A stretch of DNA of 64,000 bases from Roseburia sp. GTDB lineage: Bacteria > Bacillota > Clostridia > Lachnospirales > Lachnospiraceae. The notes beneath the pieces were generated by a model. It saw nothing but the letters and a program-made list of their open reading frames with translations. It was not told the DNA's origin and ran no database searches. The translations under genes were made by a program, and so were the position numbers. Positions 33,394-43,024 of the stretch are shown here, piece after piece (positions within the stretch are counted from its first letter, which is position 1; each line of letters starts with the position of its first letter). The stretch spans positions 37,743 to 101,742 of the forward strand of contig JAHZFL010000008.1 in NCBI GenBank assembly GCA_019421345.1, read 5' to 3'.

Positions 33394-34743
33394 ATGAGAT
33401 GCAGGGATATTTATGAATGGGCGAAAAACTACGGAGACCCGGATTGGTTTGTGCATGATCGTTTTGGGATGTTCATTCACTTTGGTCTGTTTTCGGCAGC
33501 GGCAAGGCATGAATGGGTAATGACCTTAGAGCAGATCGGAGCAGAAAAATACAAAAAATATTTTGATAATTTCAATCCTGATTTCTTTGATGCAAAGAAA
33601 TGGGCAAGAGAGGCGAGGGAGGCAGGATTTCAGTATGCGGTTCTGACCGCAAAGCATCATGAGGGCTTTGCACTCTGGGATACGAAGCTTTCCGAGTATA
33701 AGATTACAAACACAAAATTCGGGCGTGATCTTGTGAAAGAATATGTGGAAGCTTTCCGTGAAGAAGGTCTAAAGATCGGTCTGTATTTTTCTCTGCTCGA
33801 TTGGTATCATCCCGATTTTCTTGTGGACGGGTATCATCCTGAGAGAAATAACAAAGAGTATCTTAACGATCATCCCGGAAATATGGAATCCTACCAAAAA
33901 TTTATGCATGGACAGGTAAGGGAGCTTCTCACGGGATACGGAAAAATCGACTACCTGTGGTTTGACTTTTCTTATCCGCAGCGTGACTGGGGAATGTCTG
34001 TCGGGAAAGGAAAAGATGACTGGGCATCGGAAGAATTAGAAAAAATGATTCTTTCATTGCAACCAGAGATTATTCTCAATGACAGACTGGGGCTTGACAG
34101 AGGCGTCGGAACGTTTGAGCAGTATCAACGAAGCTCTAAGGATGACAACGGCGCAAAACCGATTATATGGGAAGCCTGCCAGACCTTAAACAACAGTTGG
34201 GGATACGACCGCGACAATTTGAATTGGAAATCCTCGGAAATGGTGCTCAAGCTCCTGATCGATACGGTCTCAAAAGGCGGGAATATGCTGCTTAACATCG
34301 GACCAAACGGCAGAGGCGAAATCGACAAACGTACACAGAGCATTCTGGACGAGATAAAAGAGTGGATGCGCCTCCATAAAGAAGCTATTTACGGATGCGG
34401 ACCGAGCCAATACGACGCTCCTTTGGATGCAAGATTTACGCAGAAGGGCAATCATCTGTACCTGCATCTGTTTTCATGGCCATACCGTACACTGCTGCTC
34501 AATGGTCTCGGCGGTGAGATCGAATATGCGCAGCTTTTAAATGACCACTCAGAGATCCAATATATTCAGGATGAAGGCTTATCGGGAAAGAGAAAGTCTC
34601 ATAAGGACCTGAATCTTGAAATAACGGAAATTCATATCAAGGATCGCTTTGAAGACAAAGCGCTTCTCGTGACATTACCTGTGCAGAAACCGGATGTTGT
34701 CGTACCGGTCATTGAATTTATCTTAAAAGAACAGGAGGGATAA
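33394..34743 (+). CDS. GH29 alpha-L-fucosidase, cytoplasmic
   Basis: Releases L-fucose from alpha-fucosides. Family markers are WFVHDRFGMFIHFGLFSAAARHEW, YAVLTAKHHEGFALWDTK and YLWFDFS with the predicted nucleophile Asp191; GNMLLNIGPNGRGEI is also typical. The 449 residues cover the barrel and a short C-terminal beta domain. There is no signal peptide, so it should act inside the cell on imported sugar. It is 6 nt upstream of the PTS genes, forming one operon. Confidence 0.92.
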   Translation: MRCRDIYEWAKNYGDPDWFVHDRFGMFIHFGLFSAAARHEWVMTLEQIGAEKYKKYFDNFNPDFFDAKKWAREAREAGFQYAVLTAKHHEGFALWDTKLSEYKITNTKFGRDLVKEYVEAFREEGLKIGLYFSLLDWYHPDFLVDGYHPERNNKEYLNDHPGNMESYQKFMHGQVRELLTGYGKIDYLWFDFSYPQRDWGMSVGKGKDDWASEELEKMILSLQPEIILNDRLGLDRGVGTFEQYQRSSKDDNGAKPIIWEACQTLNNSWGYDRDNLNWKSSEMVLKLLIDTVSKGGNMLLNIGPNGRGEIDKRTQSILDEIKEWMRLHKEAIYGCGPSQYDAPLDARFTQKGNHLYLHLFSWPYRTLLLNGLGGEIEYAQLLNDHSEIQYIQDEGLSGKRKSHKDLNLEITEIHIKDRFEDKALLVTLPVQKPDVVVPVIEFILKEQEG

Positions 34744-34748
34744 CACAT

Positions 34749-35636
34749 ATGTACTATATCATAGCTGCACATGGCCCTTATGCAGAAGGATGTAAGTCAG
34801 GGTGCGAAATGGTAACAGGAGACACCTCATCTTTTATTCCTGTTGCATTTACTGAGGATATGACGAAAGAAGACGTCGAGAAAAAATATGAGAAGATTCT
34901 TGCAGAACGAGGTGCGGAGGAATGCGAGGCAATCATTGCCGATCTGCCCGGAGGAACGCCCTATAATGCAGCCATGCGTATCACAGCGGAGCACAAAAAT
35001 ATTTCTCTTGTCGCAGGTCTTAGTCAACAGCTTCTCATTCTGCTCAATGCCGGAGAAACCTTAGCGGATGCGATTGCACAGACGGGCGAGCTTTACGCAA
35101 CCCCTGCTGCCCGCAAAGAGCAAAAAGAAATACAGCATCCAAAGGACCCGACGGATAAAAACGGGATTGTAAATTTCCGCCTGGACGAAAGATTGATTCA
35201 CGGACAGGTAGCAACCTTTTGGACGCGCGCCTTACAGGCAGACCGGATCATAATTGCAGATGACGAGGTGTTAAAGGATGAAATCGGAGTCAGCGCATTA
35301 AAGGCAGCAGTACCTGCCGGCGTACATTTGAGCATCCTGACCGTTGATAATGCAGCAGCGCGGTTAAATGCCGGCATTTACAGCAATCAGAGAGTATTTC
35401 TGATCGTCAACAAGACAAGTACGATCCAGCGGCTCATCGAAAACGGCTTGAAGGTAAAGGAAGTAAATATAGGAAATATGGGAGAAAAGGAAGGCAGAAA
35501 ACGAATTAAAAAATCAGTCTACTGCACTTTAGAGGAGCTTTCGCAGATCGACGCTGTTGAGAAAGCCGGTGTTACAGTTTACGCACAGATGGTTCCGAAT
35601 GATGAGAAAAAAACATTCCGTTCCTATCTTCATTAA
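34749..35636 (+). CDS. PTS system EIIAB, mannose/fructose/sorbose family (fused IIA-IIB)
   Basis: Cytoplasmic phosphotransfer unit. The IIA domain (1-130) carries His8 in IIAAHGPYAEG as the site phosphorylated by HPr. The IIB domain (138-295) carries His151 in FRLDERLIHGQVATFW, which phosphorylates the incoming sugar. A Lys/Gln-rich linker joins them, as in ManX. It begins just after the fucosidase and precedes IIC and IID. The substrate is inferred from context to be a fucosylated or amino sugar. Confidence 0.93.
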   Translation: MYYIIAAHGPYAEGCKSGCEMVTGDTSSFIPVAFTEDMTKEDVEKKYEKILAERGAEECEAIIADLPGGTPYNAAMRITAEHKNISLVAGLSQQLLILLNAGETLADAIAQTGELYATPAARKEQKEIQHPKDPTDKNGIVNFRLDERLIHGQVATFWTRALQADRIIIADDEVLKDEIGVSALKAAVPAGVHLSILTVDNAAARLNAGIYSNQRVFLIVNKTSTIQRLIENGLKVKEVNIGNMGEKEGRKRIKKSVYCTLEELSQIDAVEKAGVTVYAQMVPNDEKKTFRSYLH

Positions 35637-35657
35637 GCAGAAGGAGGTCAAAACGAT

Positions 35658-36461
35658 ATGGAAATACAGACATGGCAAATTATTGCACTTACAATTTTAT
35701 CACTAATATTTATTTGGGATAGTCTCATGACTGCTGTTTTTGATGGAAAACCGATATTTGCGGGGATTCTTGCAGGCATCATCATGGGAGATGTGACAAC
35801 CGGTCTTACAGTCGGCGCTACGCTGCAGCTTATGGTACTGGGAGTAGGTACATATGGCGGGTCTTCGATGCCGGACTATGTGACCGGAGCGATCATAGGA
35901 ACTGCTTTTGCAGCAATCTCGGGACGAGGCATTGAATTTGCTATCGCGCTCGCAGTTCCGGTAGGTCTTTTAATGGTAAATCTCGATATCTTTGGAAGGT
36001 TCAGTAATGTATTCTTTGCAAAAAGAGTGGAAGCGGCAATTGAGAAAATGGATTTTGGCGCAATTAAGCGCAATATCTGGTATGGCATGATTCCGTGGGG
36101 ACTTTCCAGAGCGTTTCCGGTATTTGTAATGCTGATATTCGGAAATGATATTGTAAATACACTTGTGGAAAATATACCGGAATGGCTGACAGGCGGTCTG
36201 AGCGTTGCAGGTGGCCTGCTCCCGGCAGTTGGTATCGCGATCCTTCTTCGTTATCTACCGGTAAAAAAATACATTTCGTTTTTATTGATTGGTTTTTTTG
36301 CAGCGGCCTATCTTGCAGTGCCCATGCTTGGTGTGGCAATTCTCGGAGTCGCAATGGCAGTAATTTCATTCCAGCAAAGCGCGAAAGAATGCAAAAACGT
36401 AGCTGCAGCAAATGCTGAGTTTTCACAGGAGGGACTGTTAGATGGAGAATATGAAGACTAA
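35658..36461 (+). CDS. PTS system EIIC, mannose family
   Basis: Polytopic membrane channel of the PTS. The 267 residues contain the family segment GDVTTGLTVGATLQLMVLGVGTYGGSSMPDYVTGAIIGTAFA and several hydrophobic helices. AGAAGGAGG precedes the ATG. It overlaps the IID gene by 20 nt, indicating tight coupling. Confidence 0.93.
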   Translation: MEIQTWQIIALTILSLIFIWDSLMTAVFDGKPIFAGILAGIIMGDVTTGLTVGATLQLMVLGVGTYGGSSMPDYVTGAIIGTAFAAISGRGIEFAIALAVPVGLLMVNLDIFGRFSNVFFAKRVEAAIEKMDFGAIKRNIWYGMIPWGLSRAFPVFVMLIFGNDIVNTLVENIPEWLTGGLSVAGGLLPAVGIAILLRYLPVKKYISFLLIGFFAAAYLAVPMLGVAILGVAMAVISFQQSAKECKNVAAANAEFSQEGLLDGEYED

Positions 36462-37254
36462 TGGAACAAAATTGACGAAAAAAGATATAACCCGCTTAAG
36501 TAAAAGATGGATCATGGGTTCGCAGGTTACATGGAACTACGAAAAGCAGATGGGTACCGGCTATCTTTGGGCAATGCTGCCGATCATTCAAAAATTATAT
36601 AAAAACCCAGATGACCAGAAAGAAATGATGAAAACACACATTCAGTTCTTTAACACGACACCTCATATGGGAGGATTTATTTTAGGAATAGATGCCGCAA
36701 CCGAGGAGCAGGAAGGAATAAAAGCCAAAGAAACGGTAAAGGGTCTAAAAACAGGTCTGATGGGCCCCTTTGCCGGTGTCGGCGATACACTGTTCGGTGT
36801 ATTGTTCCCAACAATTTTCGGTTCGATTGCGGCATATATGGGATCGGAGGGAAATATAACCGGTGCAGTCATCTGGATGCTTGTAAACTTAGCAATTCTG
36901 GCTTTTCGCATGTTTTCAGCAAACATCGGTTATCGCGAAGGCTCCAAGATTATTACCTCTGCCAAAGATAAGCTGAACGCCTTGACAGCAGCTGCGACAC
37001 TTTTAGGGATTACTGTCGTAGGCGCATTGATCGCAACGGTTGTAAAAGCAAATGTAACAGCAACCTTTGTGATCGGAGAAATTTCTGTAAACGGTCAGGA
37101 AATCCTAAATCAGATCATGCCCTGCCTGATTCCTGCGGCAGTCGTTGGCAGTATTTACTGGCTGCTCGGCAGGAAAAAGATGACGTCTACAAAGGTAACC
37201 CTGATCGTGCTGGTATTATCTATCGCTTTACACGCATTAGGAATTTTAGGATAA
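36442..37254 (+). CDS. PTS system EIID, mannose family
   Basis: Membrane partner of EIIC found only in the mannose family. LSKRWIMGSQVTWNYEKQMGTGYLWAMLPIIQKLY, FFNTTPHMGGFILGID and LKTGLMGPFAGVGDTLFGVLFPTIFGSIA are canonical. The 270 residues end in a hydrophobic tail. GGAGGGACTG precedes the ATG, inside the IIC gene. Confidence 0.93.
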   Translation: MENMKTNGTKLTKKDITRLSKRWIMGSQVTWNYEKQMGTGYLWAMLPIIQKLYKNPDDQKEMMKTHIQFFNTTPHMGGFILGIDAATEEQEGIKAKETVKGLKTGLMGPFAGVGDTLFGVLFPTIFGSIAAYMGSEGNITGAVIWMLVNLAILAFRMFSANIGYREGSKIITSAKDKLNALTAAATLLGITVVGALIATVVKANVTATFVIGEISVNGQEILNQIMPCLIPAAVVGSIYWLLGRKKMTSTKVTLIVLVLSIALHALGILG

Positions 37255-37282
37255 TCTCAAACAGAGAAGAAGGAGAGAACAT

Positions 37283-37987
37283 ATGGCATTTGAGTTCTTT
37301 GATAAAGCAGAAGAAAACATGAAAAAACTTAAAAATACACAAGGCGGGAACATCCACAATGCAGCACTGCTGATTTCTGAATCCATTCGTAATGGCGGCA
37401 TTCTTCAGGCATTTGGAAGCGGACACTCCTATGCAGGCGCAATTGAAGTATGCGGTCGTGCAGGTGGTCTGATTCCGTCAAAAATCGTACGCGATCATTC
37501 AGACGGAATTTTTGAGAGTGTAGAAGGAAATGCTTATTATCTTATGCGTCAGGTAGACGTTCGTCCGGAAGATGTATTTATCATTATTTCAAACTCCGGA
37601 AGAAATCCATTAAGTATTGAAATGGCAGAATATGTAAAGAAAAAGGGCTGTAAGGTCATTGTAGTAACAGCCCTTGCCATATCCAAGTCATCTGCCTCCC
37701 GCCATTCTTCAGGAAAACTTCTTTATGAATTTGCAGATGTGGTGCTGGATAATCAGTCTGAATTTGGAGATGCCGCCCTTGAGATCGAAGGCTTTGACAG
37801 TAAAGTATGCGGAACGTCTTCTTTTAGCACTTGTCTTTTGCTGCAGCAAACAATCTATGAAGCCATCAAGGATATGGTTGAAAAAGGATTCGAGCCCCCG
37901 GTATTTAAAAGTGCAAACATTGATGGCGGGAGAGAATTTAATCAAATTCTGGAAGAAAAATACGGAGACCGGATCTGGCATAAATAA
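37283..37987 (+). CDS. SIS-domain sugar-phosphate protein (UPF0309-like)
   Basis: A single sugar-isomerase domain: QAFGSGHSYAGAIEVCGRAGGLIP binds the phosphate end, IIISNSGRNPLSIEMAEY is the second SIS loop. The 234-residue length and HSDGIFESVEGNAY segment resemble UPF0309 proteins. As last gene of the PTS operon it may isomerise or cleave the phosphosugar left after fucosidase action (inference). AAGGAGAG precedes the ATG. Confidence 0.8.
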   Translation: MAFEFFDKAEENMKKLKNTQGGNIHNAALLISESIRNGGILQAFGSGHSYAGAIEVCGRAGGLIPSKIVRDHSDGIFESVEGNAYYLMRQVDVRPEDVFIIISNSGRNPLSIEMAEYVKKKGCKVIVVTALAISKSSASRHSSGKLLYEFADVVLDNQSEFGDAALEIEGFDSKVCGTSSFSTCLLLQQTIYEAIKDMVEKGFEPPVFKSANIDGGREFNQILEEKYGDRIWHK

Positions 37988-38034
37988 TATTTTGAAACAG
38001 CCCGGATGAAAAGAATCAAAACCGCTGCCTGTGA

Positions 38035-38065
38035 AATAAGACCGGAGCAAAGCCCCGGTCTTATT
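38035..38065 (+). terminator. Terminator of the PTS operon
   Basis: AATAAGACCGG and CCGGTCTTATT form a stem around AGCAAAGC. It overlaps the stop codon of the convergent MarR gene and could serve both strands. Confidence 0.75.
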
Positions 38066-38510
38066 CCTCCCGCCGGATCTCAAATTCCGGCATAAGCTCA
38101 TCACTGATGATATTGAGCGCATTTTCAATGACGCGAAGCTCCTCCTCTGAAAACCGCCCCTCCATCCGTTTCATGACCTCTCCTATATAGTTATAGGTAA
38201 TGTTATAATAGTCAATATATTTTTCTGTAACCTCCAGATAATACTCCCGTTTATCCTCCTCCGACTGCACCTTGCGCAAATATCCCTTCTTGATCAGATT
38301 ATTGATCTTATACGCGGCATTCGGGGAAGATATATTTGCCTCCGTCGCAAACTCATTGATCGTCGGCTTGCCGATGGAATGGATGATTTCCATACAAAAT
38401 GTCTCTACCGTCGTCAGCGACGCCTCCCTATCATTGACCCGCTCAAAAAACTTCTTATAAAAATGCAGTTTAAACTTCGTATATACTTTTAAAAAAGCAT
38501 CCTGTAGCAT
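38061..38510 (-). CDS. MarR-family regulator at the end of the fab operon, FabT-like
   Basis: A 149-residue winged-helix protein: KPTINEFATEANISSPNAAYKINNLIKKGYLRKVQSEEDKREYYLEVTEK is the DNA-binding core. FabT, a MarR member, represses fatty-acid synthesis in Firmicutes with acyl-ACP as corepressor. Here the gene follows fabZ by 67 nt in the same direction, so it is likely co-transcribed and FabT-like by context. AGAGGGGA precedes the ATG. The palindromes at the acpP promoter are its likely targets. Confidence 0.75.
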   Translation of the reverse strand: MLQDAFLKVYTKFKLHFYKKFFERVNDREASLTTVETFCMEIIHSIGKPTINEFATEANISSPNAAYKINNLIKKGYLRKVQSEEDKREYYLEVTEKYIDYYNITYNYIGEVMKRMEGRFSEEELRVIENALNIISDELMPEFEIRREE

Positions 38511-38577
38511 TCCCCTCTATCCCTTTACAGCTTATTTATTCACAATTTATCCACAATTCTCAGACAACGGGATTATA

Positions 38578-39012
38578 TCAGCTTTCATCGGTAATTGCAA
38601 ATAGAAGTTCCGCGATCACAGCCGTCTTTCCCCCTACTTCTGCGACCGCCTTTCCGATTCCAACCGCGCCTTTTTTTGAAATGATCTCACACCGCAGCTC
38701 TAAGACGTCTCCGGGTACGACCTGACGCTTAAACCGGCAGGATTTGATCCCTCCAAACAGCGCAAGCTTCCCTCTATTTTCCTCCTCTGTCAGCAACGCA
38801 ACCGCGCCGGTCTGCGCCAATGCCTCCACGATCAAAACCCCCGGCATGATATGCTTCTTTGGGAAATGCCCAAGAAACTGCATTTCATTGGCGCTGACGC
38901 ATTTGATTCCAACCGCGCTTTTCCCCGGTACGCATTCTGTGATTTTATCCACCAATAAAAACGGATACCGGTGAGGCAGTATTTTTTGAATCTCATTTGA
39001 ATTTAATTCCAT
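38578..39012 (-). CDS. fabZ: 3-hydroxyacyl-ACP dehydratase
   Basis: Dehydrates 3-hydroxyacyl-ACP in the elongation cycle. The 144-residue hot-dog protein shows ILPHRYPFLLVD with catalytic His and the GHFPKKHIMPGVLIVEALAQTGA helix with the catalytic Glu. It follows fabF by 3 nt. No fabA or fabN homologue is seen beside it, so unsaturated fatty-acid synthesis must lie elsewhere or use FabZ. Confidence 0.95.
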   Translation of the reverse strand: MELNSNEIQKILPHRYPFLLVDKITECVPGKSAVGIKCVSANEMQFLGHFPKKHIMPGVLIVEALAQTGAVALLTEEENRGKLALFGGIKSCRFKRQVVPGDVLELRCEIISKKGAVGIGKAVAEVGGKTAVIAELLFAITDES

Positions 39013-39015
39013 ATG

Positions 39016-40260
39016 CTACCTCCCATTTTCACACTTTTTGAAAATAACGCTCGCGTTATGTCCGCCAAAGCCCAACGAATTTGACATCGCACAGTAAACG
39101 GCGCTCTCCCTGCCTTCGTTTGGAACAATATCCAAATCACACTGTTCATCCGGCGTCCGATAGTGGATCGTTGCCGGCACATAATCGCTGCATACACTCA
39201 GTACAGAAATGATGCCCTCTACTGCGCCCGCTGCTCCAAGCATATGCCCCGTCATTGCCTTTGTGGAGCTGACCATCACCTCTCCTGCATGACTGCCGAA
39301 CGCCGTCTTGATCGCACTGGTCTCACACCTGTCATTTAACGGCGTTGATGTTCCGTGTGCATTGATATAGGTAATGTCCTCAGGTCTTAGCTTCGCATCC
39401 TCCAGCGCAAGCGTCATGCAATCGGCAGCGCCGCTTCCGTCCTCCAGCGGTGCAGTGATGTGGTTCGCGTCACAGGTTGCGCCATAACCGACAAGCTCAC
39501 AGTAAATCCTTGCACCGCGCCGGACTGCATGCTCATACTCCTCCAGCACGAGGATCCCCGCGCCCTCTCCCATGACAAAGCCGCTTCGCTCCGCGTCAAA
39601 TGGAATGGATGCGCGCTCCGGATCCGTACCTGTGCAAAGCGCTTTCATAACCGTAAAGCCTCCCATACCAAGCGGCGTGATACACGCCTCGGTGCCGCCG
39701 CACAGCATGACCTCCGCATAGCCGTCCCGGATGTAGCGGAAGGCATCTCCGATCGCATTTGTTCCGCCCGCACATGCGGTAACGGGACAGCTGCACATTC
39801 CACGGAAGCCGTAAGTGATCGCAAGCTGTCCGGCAGCAATATTGGAGATCGACATCGGAATAAACAGCGGCGATATACGGTCATAGCCCTTTTTCTCGCC
39901 GGTAATTGTGAACTCCTGTATCAGATCAATGCCGCCGATACCGCTGGAAACAAAAACGCCGCAGCGTCTTGTATCCTCCTGTTCCATGCTAATCCCCGCA
40001 TCGTCCATCGCTTCCTTTGCAGCAACTGCCGCAAGCTGGGTAAATCTGTCCATTCTGCGCAGCTCCTTTTTATCGATCATCTCCTCCGGGTGAAACTCCT
40101 TGACCTCTGCCGCCAACGTGACCTTTCTGCCCGTGGTATCATAATGCGTGATCGGTGCAATGCCGCAGACTCCTTCTTTTACAGAACGCCACATATCCGG
40201 CACATTATTTCCGATCGGCGTAACCGCACCCAATCCCGTTACTGCAACTCTCCTCATCAA
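39016..40260 (-). CDS. fabF: 3-oxoacyl-ACP synthase II
   Basis: Condenses malonyl-ACP with growing acyl-ACP. The active-site Cys163 lies in PVTACAGGTNAIGDA; the two catalytic His are in INAHGTSTPLND and MTGHMLGAAG. The 414 residues match FabF. Its start overlaps the fabG end by 4 nt. TTG/ATG choices at the first two codons do not change the product materially. Confidence 0.96.
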   Translation of the reverse strand: MMRRVAVTGLGAVTPIGNNVPDMWRSVKEGVCGIAPITHYDTTGRKVTLAAEVKEFHPEEMIDKKELRRMDRFTQLAAVAAKEAMDDAGISMEQEDTRRCGVFVSSGIGGIDLIQEFTITGEKKGYDRISPLFIPMSISNIAAGQLAITYGFRGMCSCPVTACAGGTNAIGDAFRYIRDGYAEVMLCGGTEACITPLGMGGFTVMKALCTGTDPERASIPFDAERSGFVMGEGAGILVLEEYEHAVRRGARIYCELVGYGATCDANHITAPLEDGSGAADCMTLALEDAKLRPEDITYINAHGTSTPLNDRCETSAIKTAFGSHAGEVMVSSTKAMTGHMLGAAGAVEGIISVLSVCSDYVPATIHYRTPDEQCDLDIVPNEGRESAVYCAMSNSLGFGGHNASVIFKKCENGR

Positions 40261-41000
40261 ATCACCATCCCTCCGTCTACACAGAGCACCTGTCCTGTGA
40301 TATACCGGCTTTCCTCACTTGCCAAAAATGCCGCGGCATTTGCAATGTCCTCCGCTTTTCCAATCTCGCGAAACGGGATTGCCTCCAGCGTCTTTTCTTT
40401 GAGCGCATCGCTCAGCGCATCTGTCATATCTGTCTCGATCATCCCCGGCGCAATGACGTTTACATTGATTTTTCTGGATGCAAGCTCCCTTGCCAGCGAC
40501 TTTGAAAATCCGATCACTCCCGCCTTGCTCGCCGCATAATTGGTCTGTCCCGCGTTTCCTGTTATCCCGATGACGCTGCTGATATTGATGATCTTTCCGC
40601 TCCGCTGCTTTAACATCACTTTAGCTGCCAATCTTGACATATAAAAGCAGCCCTTTAGATTCACATTGATAACATCGTCAAACTCCTTATCCGACATTTT
40701 GATCAGCAGTCCGTCTCTCGTAATTCCGGCGTTATTTACCAAAACATCCATGCGCCCGTTTGCAAGCCGCAGCGCCTCATCCATAAATGCCGCGCAGCTT
40801 TCCTCTTTACTTACGTCCGCCTTTAGGGCATGTGCCTTAACACCGTATTTTTCACAGAGCAAAACGGTTTCCTTCGCTGCTTCCTCCCCGGAATTGTAAT
40901 TAAAAATTACATTCATTCCCATTTTTGCCATACGCACGCAGACGGCTCTGCCGATTCCCCTGCTTCCTCCGGTCACCACTGCTGTTTTTTGGATCTCCAC
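40257..41000 (-). CDS. fabG: 3-oxoacyl-ACP reductase
   Basis: Reduces 3-oxoacyl-ACP with NADPH. It has the SDR cofactor loop TGGSRGIGRAV, NNAG at about 88, catalytic Ser in ISSVIG and Y-x3-K in YAASKAG. The 247 residues are standard. Initiation is probably GTG at 41000, with GGAGG 10 nt upstream. Confidence 0.96.
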   Translation of the reverse strand: MEIQKTAVVTGGSRGIGRAVCVRMAKMGMNVIFNYNSGEEAAKETVLLCEKYGVKAHALKADVSKEESCAAFMDEALRLANGRMDVLVNNAGITRDGLLIKMSDKEFDDVINVNLKGCFYMSRLAAKVMLKQRSGKIINISSVIGITGNAGQTNYAASKAGVIGFSKSLARELASRKINVNVIAPGMIETDMTDALSDALKEKTLEAIPFREIGKAEDIANAAAFLASEESRYITGQVLCVDGGMVI

Positions 41001-41015
41001 GCCTGATTTTCCTCC

Positions 41016-41978
41016 TTATCCGCGTTCTCTTTCTGTCTCCAGTACGGCGCCTAATTGCTCCGCCGTATCAATCGTATCAACTGTCACTACTTTCCCATAT
41101 GCCTTCGCTGTTTTCTTTACAAAGCTCGCCAGCGCATTTCCCGGTCCGATCTCAATGAATCGCTCCGCTCCGTCCTTAAGCAGCCTTGTAATGCTATCCT
41201 CAAATCGCACGCTGTTTTGAATCTGCATACACAAATATTCCTTGAGACAGGAGACTCCGTCATAATAATCTCCTGTCATATTTAACACGACCGGAAGCTT
41301 CGGCTTACGGAAGGTGACAGACGCCAACCTTTCCGCCAGCCTTTCTGCGGCGGGGCTCATATACTTCGTATGGAACGGCCCGCTTACCTTTAAACGGACG
41401 CTTCGCTTCACGCCTATTTCCTTTAACAACGCTTCCGCTTTCGCCACTGCCGTCTCATCGCCGCAGATCACATACTGACCCGGGCAATTATAATTTACCA
41501 GCGCAACAAAACCAAATTCCTTCTGTTCGTTCACCCGCCTGCAGACCTCCTCGGTCTCTGCCGCCGTGCTTCCCAAAACAGCGCTCATACTGCATGTTTT
41601 TCCCCTTGCCGCGTCCGCCATCGCCCTTCCTCGGAAGGCAGTCAGAGCGACGTAGTCCTCTGCCGAAAACACGCCTGCCGCAAAAAGCGCGCCGTATTCA
41701 CCCAGACTCAGCCCGCATACGGCGTCTGGAAAAATCTCCCGCTCTTTCAAGACCTCCGTCACACCCGCCGCAAACGCCGCCATGCAGGGCTGCGTATATT
41801 CTGTCTGTGCCAGGACTTCCGCTTCTCCCTCATGCATCAGCTTTTTTATATCAAAATCAAGCTCCAGACGGTCAAGCACCCGACGGTATGCGGGATATTT
41901 TTCGTAAATGTCCTTCCCCATACCACTATGCTGGCTGCCCTGCCCCGCATACATGAATACCGTTTTCATAAAAGCCAT
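41016..41978 (-). CDS. fabD: Malonyl-CoA:ACP transacylase
   Basis: Loads malonate on ACP. The nucleophile Ser91 lies in CGLSLGEYGA, with MYAGQGSQHSGMG at the N-terminus and catalytic His in SGPFHTKYM. The ATG at 41978 follows GGAGGGCAACT, giving 320 residues; the frame's 29-residue upstream extension overlaps fabK and is rejected. Confidence 0.95.
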   Translation of the reverse strand: MAFMKTVFMYAGQGSQHSGMGKDIYEKYPAYRRVLDRLELDFDIKKLMHEGEAEVLAQTEYTQPCMAAFAAGVTEVLKEREIFPDAVCGLSLGEYGALFAAGVFSAEDYVALTAFRGRAMADAARGKTCSMSAVLGSTAAETEEVCRRVNEQKEFGFVALVNYNCPGQYVICGDETAVAKAEALLKEIGVKRSVRLKVSGPFHTKYMSPAAERLAERLASVTFRKPKLPVVLNMTGDYYDGVSCLKEYLCMQIQNSVRFEDSITRLLKDGAERFIEIGPGNALASFVKKTAKAYGKVVTVDTIDTAEQLGAVLETERERG

Positions 41979-42006
41979 AGTTGCCCTCCTTCTCTGACCG
42001 CTTTGG

Positions 42007-42939
42007 CTACTGCTTGGCGCAAAGCTTCCCAACGGTCTGACGGTACCCGTCATACATTTCCTCAAAAATCGCGCGGATCGGTCTTATTTCCTCCAACTGC
42101 CCGCATACCTGCCCCGCCATCAGCGAGCCGTTTTTGACGTCTCCGTCAAACACTGCGCGTCTTAGCGAACCAAGCGTAAATTTTTCCAGTTCCATCTTAT
42201 CTGCGCCGCGCTTTTCCTGCTTGACATATTCCCGCGCCATCGCATTTTTGAGGATTCTCACCGGTGTGCCCGCAATGCGTCCGGTCACGATCGTGCCGTT
42301 GTCCTTTGCCTTAAGCAGCGCATTTTTATAATTCTCGTGAATCGGGCATTCCTCCGCCACCAAAAGACAGGTGCCAAGCTGCACGCCGCTTGCACCGAGT
42401 GCAAACGCAGCCGTCAACTGTCTGCCGTCCGCAATGCCACCAGCCGCCACGACCGGAACAGATACCGCGTCAACGATCTGCGGAATCAGCGCCATCGTCG
42501 TCATCTCCCCGACGTGTCCGCCGCTCTCCGTACCCTCCGCGATCACAGCATCCACTCCAAGGCTCTCCATTTTTTTTGCAAGGGCTGTCGAAGCCACAAC
42601 CGGCATAATGATCATCCCGCATTCCTTCCAACGGGAAATATATTTGGCAGGACTTCCTGCGCCCGTCGTTACGATCTTAACGCCCTCATCAACAACAATC
42701 TCCGCCATTTCGTCGACCTGCGGATTCATCAGCATAAGATTGACGCCAAACGGCTTTGTCGTCAGTTCCTTGCAAATGCGGATATTCTCACGGAGCATCC
42801 CGGCATCCATTCCGCCTGCGCCGATCAGCCCCAGACCTCCCGCGTTAGAAACTGCTGCCGCGAACGCGCCTGTTGCAATATTTGCCATACCGCCCTGAAT
42901 AAACGGATATTCCGTGTGTAACAATTCATTTATTTTCAT
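42007..42939 (-). CDS. fabK: Enoyl-ACP reductase II (FMN-dependent)
   Basis: Reduces enoyl-ACP with NADH/FMN, completing the cycle. The 310-residue TIM barrel shows the family's PFIQGGMANIATGAFAAAVSNAGGLG, AGSPAKYI, EGTESGGHVGEMTTMALIPQIVD and AAGGIADGRQL. FabK is structurally unrelated to FabI and is known to be insensitive to triclosan. The ATG at 42939 follows GGAGGAG. The longer frame over the fabH end is rejected. Confidence 0.95.
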   Translation of the reverse strand: MKINELLHTEYPFIQGGMANIATGAFAAAVSNAGGLGLIGAGGMDAGMLRENIRICKELTTKPFGVNLMLMNPQVDEMAEIVVDEGVKIVTTGAGSPAKYISRWKECGMIIMPVVASTALAKKMESLGVDAVIAEGTESGGHVGEMTTMALIPQIVDAVSVPVVAAGGIADGRQLTAAFALGASGVQLGTCLLVAEECPIHENYKNALLKAKDNGTIVTGRIAGTPVRILKNAMAREYVKQEKRGADKMELEKFTLGSLRRAVFDGDVKNGSLMAGQVCGQLEEIRPIRAIFEEMYDGYRQTVGKLCAKQ

Positions 42940-43024
42940 TTTCTCCTCCATTCCGAAGTATCTGCGCACGGGACAGCAGCTGTCTTTTCCGGGATTTTCC
43001 CCATAGATTCTCTCTTGCTCCCCA

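Noticed and set aside
39460..40539. 359-residue plus-strand frame across fabF and fabG
   Set aside because: It is a long antisense shadow; fabF and fabG carry all catalytic motifs on the other strand.
42337..42921. Long plus-strand frames opposite fabK
   Set aside because: Antisense shadows in a GC-richer gene; composition is rich in Arg, His and Pro with no motif.
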